The position numbers and the translations under genes were made by a program. 64,000 nucleotides of DNA from positions 12,691,440-12,755,439 of the forward strand of contig NC_048553.1 in the NCBI RefSeq assembly GCF_902806685.2, given 5' to 3'. Shown here piece after piece: positions 52,950 through 62,984 of this stretch. Below the pieces are notes generated by a model that had not been told where the DNA came from, did no database searches, and saw nothing but the letters and a program-made list of their open reading frames with translations. The stretch's first letter is position 1; each line of letters opens with the position of its first letter. This DNA is from Maniola hyperantus (Eukaryota; Arthropoda; Insecta; Lepidoptera; Nymphalidae).

Positions 52950-54175
52950 ATATAGATTTTCGGCTAATACCGACAAATTGGGCACTCTAAATTCTCACAT
53001 TGCATTTTCGATCCTAAAATATTGCCTTTTTGTACCTAAATTAATTTACATTCTCCGCGCGAGCCCAATTTGGAAATTTCATGGACTACTCGATAACATG
53101 GATGCCACCCTTAAAAGTACACTAGAACAAATTCTAAATTTAACTTTTGATGAGCACTCCTGGAACCAAGCAACTTTACCGGTCAAGTACGGTGGCATCG
53201 GCGTGAGGAAAATTTCCAGTGTAGCTCTTCCGGCTTTTCTGTCCTCTGTGCATAGTATAAAAGAGCTTAGCTCTCAAATTCTCAAATCCAATTCATCATT
53301 GACCTATACCGCAGAGGCCCTAGAGAGTTGGAAGGTCAGATGTCCCAATGTCGACATCCCGAAGGAACGTACTACACAAAAACTTTGGGATTTGCCATTG
53401 GTTCAACTGACACATACGAATTTGGTTCAAAATCTTTCAAGTGACAGAGATCGTGCCAGGCTTCTAGCATTATCCGAAAAGGAATCTGGGTATTGGCTGC
53501 ATGCCTTGCCATCAAAAAATCTCGGCACACTTTTAGATAACGAAAGTTTTCGTGTGGCTCTAGGTCTCAGATTGGGAACACCACTGTGCCATCAGCACAG
53601 ATGTCCGTGTGGAAAAGAGGTTGATAAATTTGGAATCCACGGACTCTCTTGCCAAAGGAGCTCCGGTAGGCTGTTTAGGCATGGCTCTCTTAACGATACA
53701 ATTAAAAGAGCTCTTGCCACCATAAATATTCCTGCGCTCATTGAGCCGGCAGGGATTAGTCGGGATGATGGCAAGAGACCTGATGGATTGACGCTGGTTC
53801 CCTGGGAACGGGGACGGGCGCTAATGTGGGACGCAACTTGCGTTGACACATTGGCCCCGTGTCATATCAGGAAGACAGCATCAAGACCGGGAGCCGCAGC
53901 AGAAAAAGCTGAAAACGGCAAGCGGCGCAAGTATGCCTCTCTTATAGAGAGTTACATTTTTGTGCCGTTTGCCGTGGAGACCCTGGGGCCATGGAGTCTT
54001 AGTGCTAAAATTTTTTACGAGACATTTCACCGCGATTAATAGCCTCAACTGGTGACAGAAGGGCTGGCTCATTTTTTGCGCAGCGGATCAGCCTGGCTGT
54101 CCAGCGCGGAAATGCAGCCAGTATTCTTGGCACCATTCCACGCGGTCATGATTTATATAGTAATTAGATAAGGCT
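52950..54175 (+). pseudogene. RLE-type LINE: C-terminal half with CCHC and endonuclease-like domain
   Basis: The frame is open from about 52,949 (RFSANTDKLGTLNSH...) to a stop at 54,037-54,039. Numbering from 52,978, residues 1-95 are the end of a reverse transcriptase/thumb region (VPKLIYILRASP, LPVKYGGIGVRKIS). A CCHC knuckle follows at C209-x-C211, H221, C225. Then come RHGSLND, KRPDG at 266-270 and ALMWDATCVDT at 281-291, compatible with a PD-(D/E)XK restriction-like endonuclease as in R2/R4/NeSL-type LINEs. A frameshift near 54,013 ends the frame early. In another frame the protein continues SPRLIASTGDRRAGSFFAQR and ends GHDLYSN before TAG at about 54,166. The catalytic reverse transcriptase core is missing. 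Related fragments lie at 62,218-62,475 and 10,081-10,150. Confidence 0.75.
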
Positions 54176-54548
54176 AGCCTTAAGTTTTATTGTATTAAAA
54201 AAAATTATAGATTTTATTTCATGTATCGCGTTTGTAGGCATGGCCTTGACCTAATAACGCCACTTTTCTATTAACCGTGAGAAACCTAATTTCCAAACCG
54301 GCATGTCAACAAAACACCATGGACCTTGGTAGTAACCATCGAACACAGTGTTTACCTGATAGGGTATGAATTATAAATCACACTATCCCCGACCACCATA
54401 AACTCATGTTTATGGGGTACCTAGCCTTGAAACTTTAATACGGGATTCGACTTGGTTTAGGAAGTTAGGAACCTATTTCAAGTTTTGCGTTGAAGTAATT
54501 ATCAGCCGAATGTTCTTGGTTCGAAAGATTTTTATTTCACATATTTAA
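54176..54548. other. Unassigned stretch after the LINE
   Basis: It starts with the LINE 3' end (AAGGCTAGCCTTAAGTTTTA). Beyond that no gene or family is recognised. Confidence 0.4.
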
Positions 54549-54818
54549 CTAGCTGATACCCGCGACGTCGTCTGCGTGAATTTAAAAACCGATGAGGCCT
54601 GACAATTTGTACTTACTTACCTAATTATATTTTGCTTTTATTCACGATAAAGCATACCTACCTATTTCATTAAAAAAATCTTTGATTTTGTGAGATAAAA
54701 AGTAGTATATCTCTCTATCATATCCATGCAAAAAATCACGTCGATCCGTTGCTCCGTTGCGGCATGATTGAAGGACAAACCAATAAACAAAGACGCTTTC
54801 GCATTTATAATGTGGGTA
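54549..54818 (-). mobile_element. Helitron-like repeat, family A, with internal insertion
   Basis: CTAGCTGATACCCGCGACGT to TTTATAATGTGGGTA. About 60 unrelated bases replace the GGTTTTTAAAAATCCC block. Confidence 0.75.
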
Positions 54819-54961
54819 ATGATAAAAAGAGAAAATGACTAAATGACATAATTATCAATGTTCAGCTCAAACTGCTTGAAAACAGCACGTTTAAAATCAT
54901 ATTGTATCGTACCGTACGTATAGTTGTTTGACAATTTTATTTTAAGATATGGGTACTTAAA

Positions 54962-55189
54962 TCTAAATATATAAAAGGAAAAGGTGACTGACTGACTGAC
55001 TGACCGACTGATCTATCGACGCACAGCTCAAACTACTGGACGGATCGAGCTGAAATTTGGCATGCAGATAGCTATTATGACGAAGACATCCGCTAAGTAA
55101 GGATTTTTGAAAATTCAACCCCTAAGAGGGTGAAATAGGGGTTTGAAATTTGTGTAGTCCACGCGGACGAAGTCGCGAGCATAAGCTAG
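54962..55189 (+). mobile_element. Helitron-like repeat, family B, complete
   Basis: TCTAAATATATAAAAGGAAA to GAGCATAAGCTAG then T; A precedes. Confidence 0.85.
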
Positions 55190-55515
55190 TTATATATAAA
55201 GCCTTTTTTAGTCTGGATGTGTGTAATATAAAAATATAAGCCAAAAATAAACGCATTATAAATCATTGTTAACAATAATATTCCCTTATCCAGATGGCCA
55301 ACCTTTTGTTTAATATAACCACAACTTTTTTTCGTAAACAGACTCAAAAATCCTTTTATTCAAATCAAGCTCATAAATTTTAAATCCCCCGCTCCGTATA
55401 AATCATTGTACAATTAAATGAACATTTAAAGGAGAGAAAACATATTTAAAAATACAGAGCCGTTGACAGTCTAACGTTGTTAATAATAAATTATTGTACC
55501 TATTATTAATATGAA
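55190..55515. other. Unassigned AT-rich stretch
   Basis: No supported gene or repeat. Confidence 0.4.
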
Positions 55516-56035
55516 AGAAAACTCAGAGTCACTCGGCGGGCGATGGAGAGAGATATGCTTGGAGTTTCTCTACGTGATCAAATCAGAAATGAGGAGATCC
55601 GTAGGAGAACTAGAGTAACCGACATAGCTCAACGGGTTGCGAAGTGGAAGTGGCAATGGGCAAAAACTCATAGGCGTTGACGACCTCGCATTGGAAATAC
55701 ACCTTTTTTTTTACTTTTATTCCACTTATCTGTCGTGTATTCCTCTTTTATTTACTGTTGTATTTTCATTTAGATGATTTCATGAGATCGCTATTTTAGC
55801 GATAAGGCCGCCTATTGTACATGCTGTATTTGTTATATGTCTATTGTTTTTGTTTTGGTGTACAATAAAGCATATTTTACTTTTTTACTTTTACCTTTGG
55901 CAGACCTCTCACTAGGTGGACAAACAACATCAAATACCTATGTGGTAGGATTTTAGAAGCCGCGGATTCAGGCGACGCAAGTTCTTAGAAGAGACCTATG
56001 TCCAGCAGTGGACATCTGTTGGTTGACGATGATAA
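55516..56035 (+). pseudogene. RTE-type LINE 3' end split by another 3' tail
   Basis: AGTTTCTCTACGTGATCAAA, GAGGAGATCCGTAGGAGAAC and GCAACGGGTTGCGAAGTGG-type sequence encode the LRDQIRNEEIRRRTRVTDIA part. After an interruption at about 55,700-55,893 the element resumes with CTAGGTGGACAAACAACATC and AGACCTATGTCCAGCAGTGG. The interrupting piece ends TGTACAATAAAGCATATTTT, a LINE-type polyadenylated tail. Confidence 0.75.
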
Positions 56036-56057
56036 TTTTTTTTAATATATTTTTTTT

Positions 56058-56390
56058 TTTAATTCAGATACAAGTAAGCCCTTGACTGCAATCTCACATG
56101 ATGGTAAGTGATGATGCAGTCTAAGATGATAGCGGGCTAACCTGGAAGGGGTATGGCAGTTTTTATTAAACCCGTACCCGTACCCCGTACACGGCATCGT
56201 CGTACCGGAACGCTAAATCGCTTGGCGGCACGGCTTTGCCGGTAGGGTGGTAACTAGCCACGGCCGAAGCCTCCCACCAGACCAGACCAGAAATTTAGAA
56301 ATTATAAAATTCCAAACCCCTGCCAGGAATCGAACCCGGGATCTCCCACTAATAAGACCACAGCACTCACGACTGCGCCAGGGAGGTCGT
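56058..56390 (-). mobile_element. tRNA-derived SINE, family S3, near full length
   Basis: TTCAGATACAAGTAAGCCCT (tail) through GCTTGGCGGCACGGCTTTGC, AATCGAACCCGGGATCTCCC (B box inverse) and CGACTGCGCCAGGGAGGTCG (head inverse). Confidence 0.85.
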
Positions 56391-56755
56391 CAAATGAATA
56401 AAATCTGAAACGCGTAGCAACATAGAAATTAATTTATTAATTTTGCCCATCAAGAAAACGTTTGAAATATTAATTTGAAAAGGGTTTTATTGTGAGAAGT
56501 CTTAAAAATAGATAGGTAATTTTTAAAATGTTTTTAGAGCATAAAATCAACTTTTCCTTTTGAAGGAAAGAAATTAAAGGAAACTTTGTCGTTCTTTATT
56601 TTTTTTTTAATGTTTCAACATCTAGAGAATGGTCTCGTGTAAAATTAGCTAAAAGTCCTTTGCCATTTTTTCATCTGTTATAATTTCAAATTATATTTTG
56701 GGCTAAGACATTTTACTTGTCAAATAAATAAAATATATAAATAGTTTATTTCAGA
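56391..56755. other. Unassigned AT-rich stretch
   Basis: No supported gene or repeat. Confidence 0.4.
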
Positions 56756-56996
56756 CTAGCTGATGCCCGCGACTTCGTCCGCGTAGAATTAGGTTTTTAA
56801 AAATCCCGTGGGAACTATTTAATTTCCCGAGATAAAAAGTAGCCTATGTCACTCTCCAGGTCTTTATCTATATCCATGCAAACAATCACGTCAATCCGTT
56901 GCACCGTTGCGACGTGATTGAAGGACAAACCAACAAATCAACAAACCAACAAACCAACAAACAAACACACTTTCGCATTGATAATAAGGGTACTGA
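56756..56996 (-). mobile_element. Helitron-like repeat, family A, complete
   Basis: CTAGCTGATGCCCGCGACTT to ATAATAAGGGTACTGA; the CAACAAACCAAC tract is expanded. Confidence 0.85.
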
Positions 56997-57001
56997 TATC
57001 A

Positions 57002-57055
57002 GTAATCATCACTACTATCACCTGTCTTCCTTTTTGCCAGCGTTCTGGTTACACC
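57002..57055 (+). mobile_element. Right end of the CAGGGTGTAACC MITE family
   Basis: AATCATCACTACTATCACCT and TGCCAGCGTTCTGGTTACAC match the end of 24,017-24,342. Confidence 0.6.
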
Positions 57056-57365
57056 ATAGATTATCTACTATATACTAGAGATAGATGTGCGACTCTAGAT
57101 TTCTTTTTCAAAGTTACGCGTGTGCTCACATCTAGAGGGCACTAAAAGCGCGCTAGGCGTGCGAGAGCGCGAAAATTTAAATGCTATTTAAATGTACTTT
57201 ACTAGAATATTTTATATTTTTGAACATGTTTTAAAAAAACATCAATAATTCCTTTAACGTTTGTTTAAAACATGTTTAAAAATATATATTACAAGACTGA
57301 CTCTTTAAGATTCTAAATTATAAAACACTATAGAAATAAAAAGGTTTTAAGGTTTTGTAAAATAT

Positions 57366-57371
57366 TTTATT
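57366..57371 (-). terminator. Possible polyadenylation signal
   Basis: AATAAA on the minus strand, about 150 bases beyond the stop codon at 57,523-57,525. Such a hexamer is common by chance in AT-rich DNA. Confidence 0.3.
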
Positions 57372-57522
57372 TTCATAAATTCGTAACTAGGTACATAAAA
57401 TACATACCCAAATTCAAGACCCACGAGATTGTGAAATAGGTAACGCTCAAATCCAAAATTTTTGGTTATTTACTTTTCATAACTTTCATATTACTACCAC
57501 AACTGGTGTATTTCAACGATCT

Positions 57523-57672
57523 TCAAACTGGTGATTGCAAATTTGATAATTCGTAACTATATATTATTTCATTATCAGTCTTGCTTTCTAAATGTTGTCC
57601 TACTATCTCTTTTAATTGTTTAAATGGTTTCAAAGAGAGGAGTAGCCAGGTTTTGGAAAGCCATGCAAACAT
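57523..57672 (-). CDS. Candidate terminal exon of a small gene
   Basis: On the minus strand a good acceptor (TATTACTTTTTCAG) precedes ATG at 57,672, and 49 codons follow to TGA. The product starts MFAWLSKTWLLLSLKPFKQL and ends YELSNLQSPV. The first 20 residues are hydrophobic with aromatic residues, the rest charged. The exon begins in a phase that joins in frame to the exon at 58,291-58,337. If the ATG were the true start it would make a 49-residue peptide. No family recognised. Confidence 0.35.
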   Translation of the reverse strand: MFAWLSKTWLLLSLKPFKQLKEIVGQHLESKTDNEIIYSYELSNLQSPV

Positions 57673-57844
57673 CTGAAAAAGTAATAACATAAAATATGCA
57701 TTAGTCTATACTTACTTATTGTACTTAATTAGTTGATAGCTGATACCTATAATATAAAAATAACTTAGTCAATAAAGTTCAAAACAAATGTTGTAAGTAC
57801 ACTTAATTACAAAACAAAAAATTTACAGAATTAGTAGTTAATAA

Positions 57845-58183
57845 TCCATAGCAATATGATAAATGCAAAAGTGTGTCAACCTGTCTGTATGCTAGCTTTT
57901 TACAGTAAATTTGTGTAACCGTTTATGATGAAAGTTAGTACCTACAGAGATAACTTGCATCCAGGTAAGGACATAGGCTTCATCTTCATAGTTCCCATGG
58001 GATTCCCAAAAACCCTAAATCCACGTAGACAAAGTGGTGGTCATCATCTGTTTGGTACAGAGATAGCTTGCATCAGACGGTTGTAACTTGTAGGCCACAT
58101 TTATCCCGGAAAATTGGACTTCTCACGGGATTTCTAAAATAGTTTTTTCGAGCGGACGAAATCGCAGGAACTATATACCTAGT
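57845..58183 (+). mobile_element. Degenerate Helitron-like repeat, family A
   Basis: TCCATAGCAATATGATAAAT to GGTGGTCATCATCTG, followed by a second 3' part ending ATCGCAGGAACTATATACCTAG. It lies in the presumed intron between the two minus-strand exons. Confidence 0.6.
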
Positions 58184-58290
58184 ATCATGATAAAATACCT
58201 AATGTGCTAATGGTGCCTTAATGGTGAATAGAGTTTGACTCATTGAAGTAATTTTGAGTTAGATTACGAGTAAGCTGATTTTATACTTAC

Positions 58291-58337
58291 CGAATTAGTC
58301 ACATCCAGACACACATCGAGATCTCCGTGGCATTTTT
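58291..58337 (-). CDS. Candidate internal exon, cysteine-containing
   Basis: On the minus strand, ATTTGTGCAG precedes and GTAAGTAT follows, a near-perfect donor. The frame KCHGDLDVCLDVTNS is open and ends in phase 0, matching the phase of the exon at 57,523-57,672. The 5' end carries two bases of a split codon. Upstream exons were not identified. It could be a small cysteine-containing protein, but no family is recognised. Confidence 0.35.
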
Positions 58338-58733
58338 CTGCACAAATATATTCACAGAAAAATCATTTCACAAAGCAAAAACAAGTCCGTAATCCGTAGC
58401 CGTGGTCAATCGTTCAGGCATGAATCGAGTCACTAAATCAATCCTTAGAATATAGTTATCGAGGTGGTGAAAGGAAATACGGACTACAGAGTCCTGTTAT
58501 TAAAGCAGGGTCAGATAAATTTAACAGAAATATAAATATTTACTACAGCACACGAAAATATGAAAACTTGGTTATAATTTATTAATGTCATTAAAATTAC
58601 ACCAATGTGCCCGCCATCTATTGACGTCTTTTGTAAACTGTTCTCTATTTGTTTAGCCGTGCTCGCGCTTAGATGGCACCACAAGCGATTTTCAATTTGC
58701 GATTTTTTAATGTTCTAGAGTTGCACCCCTATG
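58338..58733. other. No confident feature
   Basis: Little repeat content. It might hold 5' parts of the minus-strand candidate gene, but no exon could be fixed. Confidence 0.35.
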
Positions 58734-58890
58734 GGTTACACCCTGTAGATACAAATATAAATAAATAATAAATAAATAACCTTTTATTTGGGACCATAGC
58801 GCACAGTACAAAACAGAACAACACCAGACAAACGTACATAAACAAAACAAAAAAACACAACAAAAAACAAAGCATGAAGACAAAAAGATC
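58734..58890 (-). repeat. MITE end and LINE-type 3' tail
   Basis: GGGTTACACCCTGTA at 58,734-58,748 is the terminus of the CAGGGTGTAACC family. AAATAAATAATAAATAAATA then CTTTTATTTGGGACC is a minus-oriented A-rich 3' tail followed by CAAAACAAAAAAACACAACA. Confidence 0.45.
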
Positions 58891-59350
58891 ACAAATACTT
58901 AACTAATACGTACGGCTTTCCATGCATTTCAACAGAGAAAACCATCGCACTTACTTAGCTCCTATAGATAGTGTACGAACGTGTATAGAGGCGGCGAGTT
59001 TCCCAGCCGAATTGCATGGAATTACAGTAAAATTAATCTAAAATAAAATAAAATAAATGTCTGACATAAGACCATAAAATATCATCATACAAATATCATC
59101 ATAGCATGTTCTACCAAGACGTTACCTACTTAATAGCAGAGACACAGCCATAACAAGGCATACAAAATATACGAACGGCATATATCCGTGTAGCATTGGA
59201 TTATTGGGTTTTGTCACGAAAATTATACATGGAAATATATGGGTATATTTTTAACATTGGTTCTGTACAAGGTGCCAGATAATACCGGTATTATTATCCC
59301 GGCAGGCAAGGGCCGATGTATAGATGTAACAAATGTCACCACGTAATTAA
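58891..59350. other. Unassigned stretch
   Basis: A donor-like GTAAGTG on the minus strand (about 58,946-58,952) follows 20 in-frame codons ending in TAA, so it could only be a non-coding leader exon. Nothing else recognised. Confidence 0.35.
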
Positions 59351-59571
59351 TCTAAATATATAAAAGGAAAAGGTGACTGACTGACTAACTGATCTATCAA
59401 CGCACAGCTCAAACTACTGGACGGATCGGGCTGAAATTTGGCATGCAGATAGCTATTATGACATAGGCATCCTCTAAGAAAGGATTTTTGAAAAATTCAA
59501 CCCCTAAGGAGGTGAAATAGGGGTTTGAAATTTGTGTAGTCCAAGGGGACGAAGTCGCGAGCATAAGCTAG
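59351..59571 (+). mobile_element. Helitron-like repeat, family B, complete
   Basis: TCTAAATATATAAAAGGAAA to GAGCATAAGCTAG then T; A precedes. Confidence 0.85.
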
Positions 59572-59618
59572 TAAATAAATAAAGCCTTTATTGCTGAATT
59601 TACATTTAACAAATAATT

Positions 59619-59782
59619 TGAGCCTCAATAGCTCAACCGGTAAAGGAGTGGACTGAAAACCGAAAGGTCGACGGTTCAAACCCCGCCCGTTGCACTATTG
59701 TCGTACCTACTCCTAGCACAAGCCTGACGCTTAATTGGAGAGGAAAGGGGAATATTAGTCATTTAACATGGCTAAAATTAAA
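59619..59782 (+). mobile_element. tRNA-derived SINE, family S1, complete
   Basis: GAGCCTCAATAGCTCAACCG, GACTGAAAACCGAAAGGTCG and ACGGTTCAAACCCCGCCCGT, nearly identical to the copy at 39,486, so both are fairly young. Confidence 0.85.
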
Positions 59783-60300
59783 TCTCACACTTTAGGTCCT
59801 GTGCGATCAACGCATCTTCTGACCCATTGGCCTCCTCCAGGTTTTTACACATGAGTCTGTTTTGTGATTCTCTTGTCCTTAGTGACTCCGCTGTCTGCTT
59901 TATATCGTCTACCCAGCGCTTTCTTTGTGTACAAACTTTGTCATACAAAGACACAAACTTTGTCATTCAAAGAGATCATGAAGAACAGTCAATACCCTAT
60001 GTCTTCAAAAAGAAAACTCTTTTACTTATGCATTCTTACTACCCTCACTTACGGATGCCAAACATGGCCGTAAATGTAATTCAGAAAACCCTTCAAAAAT
60101 TAGGACTTGCCAAAGAGGTATGGAACGCAGCATGTTGGGCTTTACCAGAAAGGACAAGAAGAGATGAAAAGATGTAAGGCGAATCACCAAACTCGAAGAT
60201 GTATTCATCCAAACCAAAATACTGAAATGGAGATGGACTGGAAACATGCTTTGAGAGAAGTCAAAGAAGTAGACCAAAGCTATGATAGAATGGAAAGTTA
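59783..60300. pseudogene. RTE-like LINE remnant with internal inversion
   Basis: The plus strand from ~59,970 encodes MKNSQYPMSSKRKLFYLCIL, then LTYGCQTWP and, after a frameshift, RITKLEDVFIQTK-type and KWRWTGNML sequence. The minus strand from ~59,935 encodes TQRKRWVDDIKQTAESLRTR and NLEEANGSEDALIAQ. In RTE-type ORF2 proteins the second piece follows the first directly. Thus consecutive parts of one ORF lie head to head, with a junction near 59,940-59,965 where ACAAACTTTGTCATACAAAG-like sequence repeats. Catalytic domains are missing. Confidence 0.7.
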
Positions 60301-61008
60301 GGGATGGCTCAAAGTGGAACGGGGGTTCAAAGATAACTAACCGGTTAAAACCTGGCTGATCTCAAAAGGTATAAAAATTCTATGGTATTCTATTCTGATA
60401 TGGAATATTTCCAAACCTTCCATAGGTATTATGTAAAGGGAAATATTATACGGCTTAGTCTATCCCGGAATCCGCTTATCGTTTTTATTGGCGGCTAATG
60501 AACCCTAAAGCCCCCGTATGTGAGTTTTATTCCCAAAAATAACAATACATCAAAGGGTTTACGTAAGGACGAGTCAATACGATTGTTATAATACCACAGT
60601 AGGCTGCCCGCACATCGACTGCTTTCGTTTTATCGATATTCGATTCTGCTTTCGATTGTTTGAGCGACCATTCCGTTGATCGAGTGACCACATCGACACG
60701 TAAATCATAAATCTTCTTTCATAAATAACTATCTATCTTCTTTTTGTACCTATTCAACTTCTCTACAACCTCTCGCACTGCCAAGGATCACTGGTAGAGA
60801 TTTCTCATAGAGATAAGTGCTTCGTTGTCCACTCTTACTCTCTTTTTCTCTTTATTGTAAATGTTTTTGGTACAAATTAAATTAAATTTGACAGCCCGGT
60901 ATGCGTTAGAGCTAACTAAGAATCGAAATTGGTTGATACCTTCAACTTGATCTCGAAATCGATATCCATGATCGACACAAGCGACCGTTGCGTCGTAGCG
61001 CTATCGGC
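60301..61008. other. Unassigned stretch
   Basis: No supported gene. Several CGATTG/ATCGA-type short motifs near 60,610-60,690 and 60,950 may belong to an uncharacterised repeat. Confidence 0.35.
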
Positions 61009-61122
61009 ATTTTAAACCGAGTTGTCGAGTTATCTGTTTCGCTCGCACTTACAGGTCGCTGGCACCTACAACCTGTAACTGCGAGCGAAGCAGACAGATA
61101 ACTCGACGACTCAGTTTTAAAT
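61009..61122. mobile_element. Foldback MITE
   Basis: GAGTTGTCGAGTTATCTGTT and CGCTCGCACTTACAGGT are mirrored by ACCTGTAACTGCGAGCG and CAGATAACTCGACGACTC. The loop is ~14 bases. Confidence 0.75.
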
Positions 61123-61340
61123 GCGTCGACTATAGTAGCGCATGTGTGCCCAGACTAACACTGCCATATTTTACCTCGACGGCCTTTTATTTGTTCTGAA
61201 CATGATATTGTGTGGAACAAAGTATATGTGTTCTCTATTACTGTTTGTCGTTCCGTACGCTTGGGTGGTACATGTTGTGATAGCTGAAGACAAATATTGT
61301 TTACAATTTTATTGTTACGTAAATATCTTTTATAAGAAAT

Positions 61341-61425
61341 GATAGCCTGGTGGTTAGGACGCCTACTATTCGAGGGGTTGATTTCAGGAACGCACCGCTA
61401 ACTTTTCAGATCTATGTGTGTTTGA
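61341..61425 (+). mobile_element. SINE S2, head fragment
   Basis: ATGATAGCCTGGTGGTTAGG, then GAGGGGTTGATTTCAGGAAC and CTAACTTTTCAGATCTATGT. The B box is degenerate. Confidence 0.6.
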
Positions 61426-61559
61426 ACTTTTATGTAAATCACTTGTTATAAGTTTTAACAGTTTATAACTATTTATATTTAGACTACTTTTTTATTTAAT
61501 GTACTTCTAATTACAGTTTTATTATAAACTAACCCGCTAATTCCTTCTTAATAACCCGC

Positions 61560-61978
61560 TAATTTCAAACCCATATTTTACCACTTACGGCAGTTACGCA
61601 CTCACCCGATCCGAGTCCGGGGTTAAATATTCAAAAATCCTTTCTTAGCTACGTCATAATAGCTATCTGCATTTCAAACAGCCCCATCCATCCAGAAGCT
61701 GTGCGTTGATAGATCACTAGATCAGTCAGTCAGTCAGTCATCTCTTCCTTTTATATTATACTAGATGAAGCCCGCGACTTCATCCGCGTGGATTTAGGTT
61801 TTTTAAAAATCCCGTGGGAACTCTTTCATTTTCCGGTATAAAAAGCCTATGTTCTTCCCCGGGATGTAAGCTAAATGTACCAAATTTCATGAAAATCGGT
61901 TAAACTGTTACACCGTAAAAAGCTAGCAGACAGACAGACAGATACACTTTCGCATTAATAACACTAACGCAGAATGGA
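61560..61978 (-). mobile_element. Degenerate Helitron B then Helitron A
   Basis: Bases 61,560-61,758 hold CTTTCTTAGCTACGTCATAA, GCTGTGCGTTGATAGATCAC and a GTCA run. A family A copy starts at once with CTAGATGAAGCCCGCGACTT and runs to TTTCGCATTAATAACACTAA. Confidence 0.7.
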
Positions 61979-62217
61979 TTTAAAAGAAAATAGATTTAAA
62001 GCTTCATGATACAAACCAATACAATACAAAACTTGTCCATACAACTTTGAAACAAACACATAACCGCATTGAACCATAAACAGTGTTACAAATGCCCCGC
62101 AACTTTTCCTCGGGGTGTATAAAAATAGCTATTTAAGAGGCAGAAAGTAATTTACTCTATGAGACTCGAAGCTCTGCGGTCGTAGCAGTAATGAAACCAA
62201 TTTTTCGAAATTCTTAC

Positions 62218-62475
62218 GTATTTTTTTAATGAAAATATTATAACAAAACTTAAAGCTAGCCTTATTTAATTACTATACAAATCATGCCCGCGTAGAATGG
62301 TGCCAAGAGTACTGGCTGCATTTCCGCACTGGACAGCTAGGCTGATCCGTTGCTCAAAAAATAAGCCAGCCCTTTTGTCACCAGATGAGGTTATTAATCG
62401 CGGTGAAATGTCTCGTATTTTTTTTTGGACTAAGACTTCATGGCCCCAGGGTCTCCACGGCAAACGGAACAATAA
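62218..62475 (-). pseudogene. RLE-type LINE 3' end, inserted in repeat copy 1
   Basis: The minus strand encodes KIRDISPRLITSSGDKRAGL, FFEQRISLAVQCGNAASTLG and GHDLYSN then stop. This is the in-frame version of the C-terminus that is frameshifted at 54,013. It includes the 3' UTR AAGGCTAGCTTTAAGTTTTG. Confidence 0.8.
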
Positions 62476-62650
62476 TAATTTAACTCTCGATAATTGCGTA
62501 ATGGCGCATTTTACATCTGCTGTGAGATTTTTCTTCTACCTCAAACCAGGTCGGGGTCGCTTGGTCTCATGACTTGAGAAATATGCCTGTGGTGACGTAC
62601 ACCTTCCACGGCCATGGCAAAAGTTTTATCTCATGAGGGAGAGAAAGATA

Positions 62651-62984
62651 AGAGATTAGAGTTTTTTAGTAATCCTATTTAAGTAAATTTTTTTTTTTTT
62701 TAACTATGGTAAGTACTATGTTCTGCTATTTTTTGCAAACCATCATAACGTTGTAAAATTCAACAAAAATAACAAAATGTTATGAAAACAGCATAAAATT
62801 CAAAAGCAAAAATAACTTTAAACTTAAGATTGCCCCTCTCTGCCTCCCAAGCCGGCTGGTCACCGTGGGAGTGTTGCACGAGCGGAATAGCATTGTATTG
62901 CATCTTAGCAAGAGGTCTTGTTTATTTAAATAACTTTGCGGAATGAGGCTTTTGTACCTGGAAGTTATTATTAAGTATACTGTG
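62651..62984. other. Spacer between repeat copies 1 and 2
   Basis: No gene. A T-run at 62,689-62,701. The part from about 62,875 is shared with the spacer after copy 2. Confidence 0.5.

Noticed and set aside
39486..59782. tRNA genes at 39,486, 52,482 and 59,619
   Set aside because: A and B boxes are present but stems do not pair as a cloverleaf, and each continues into a dispersed SINE body.
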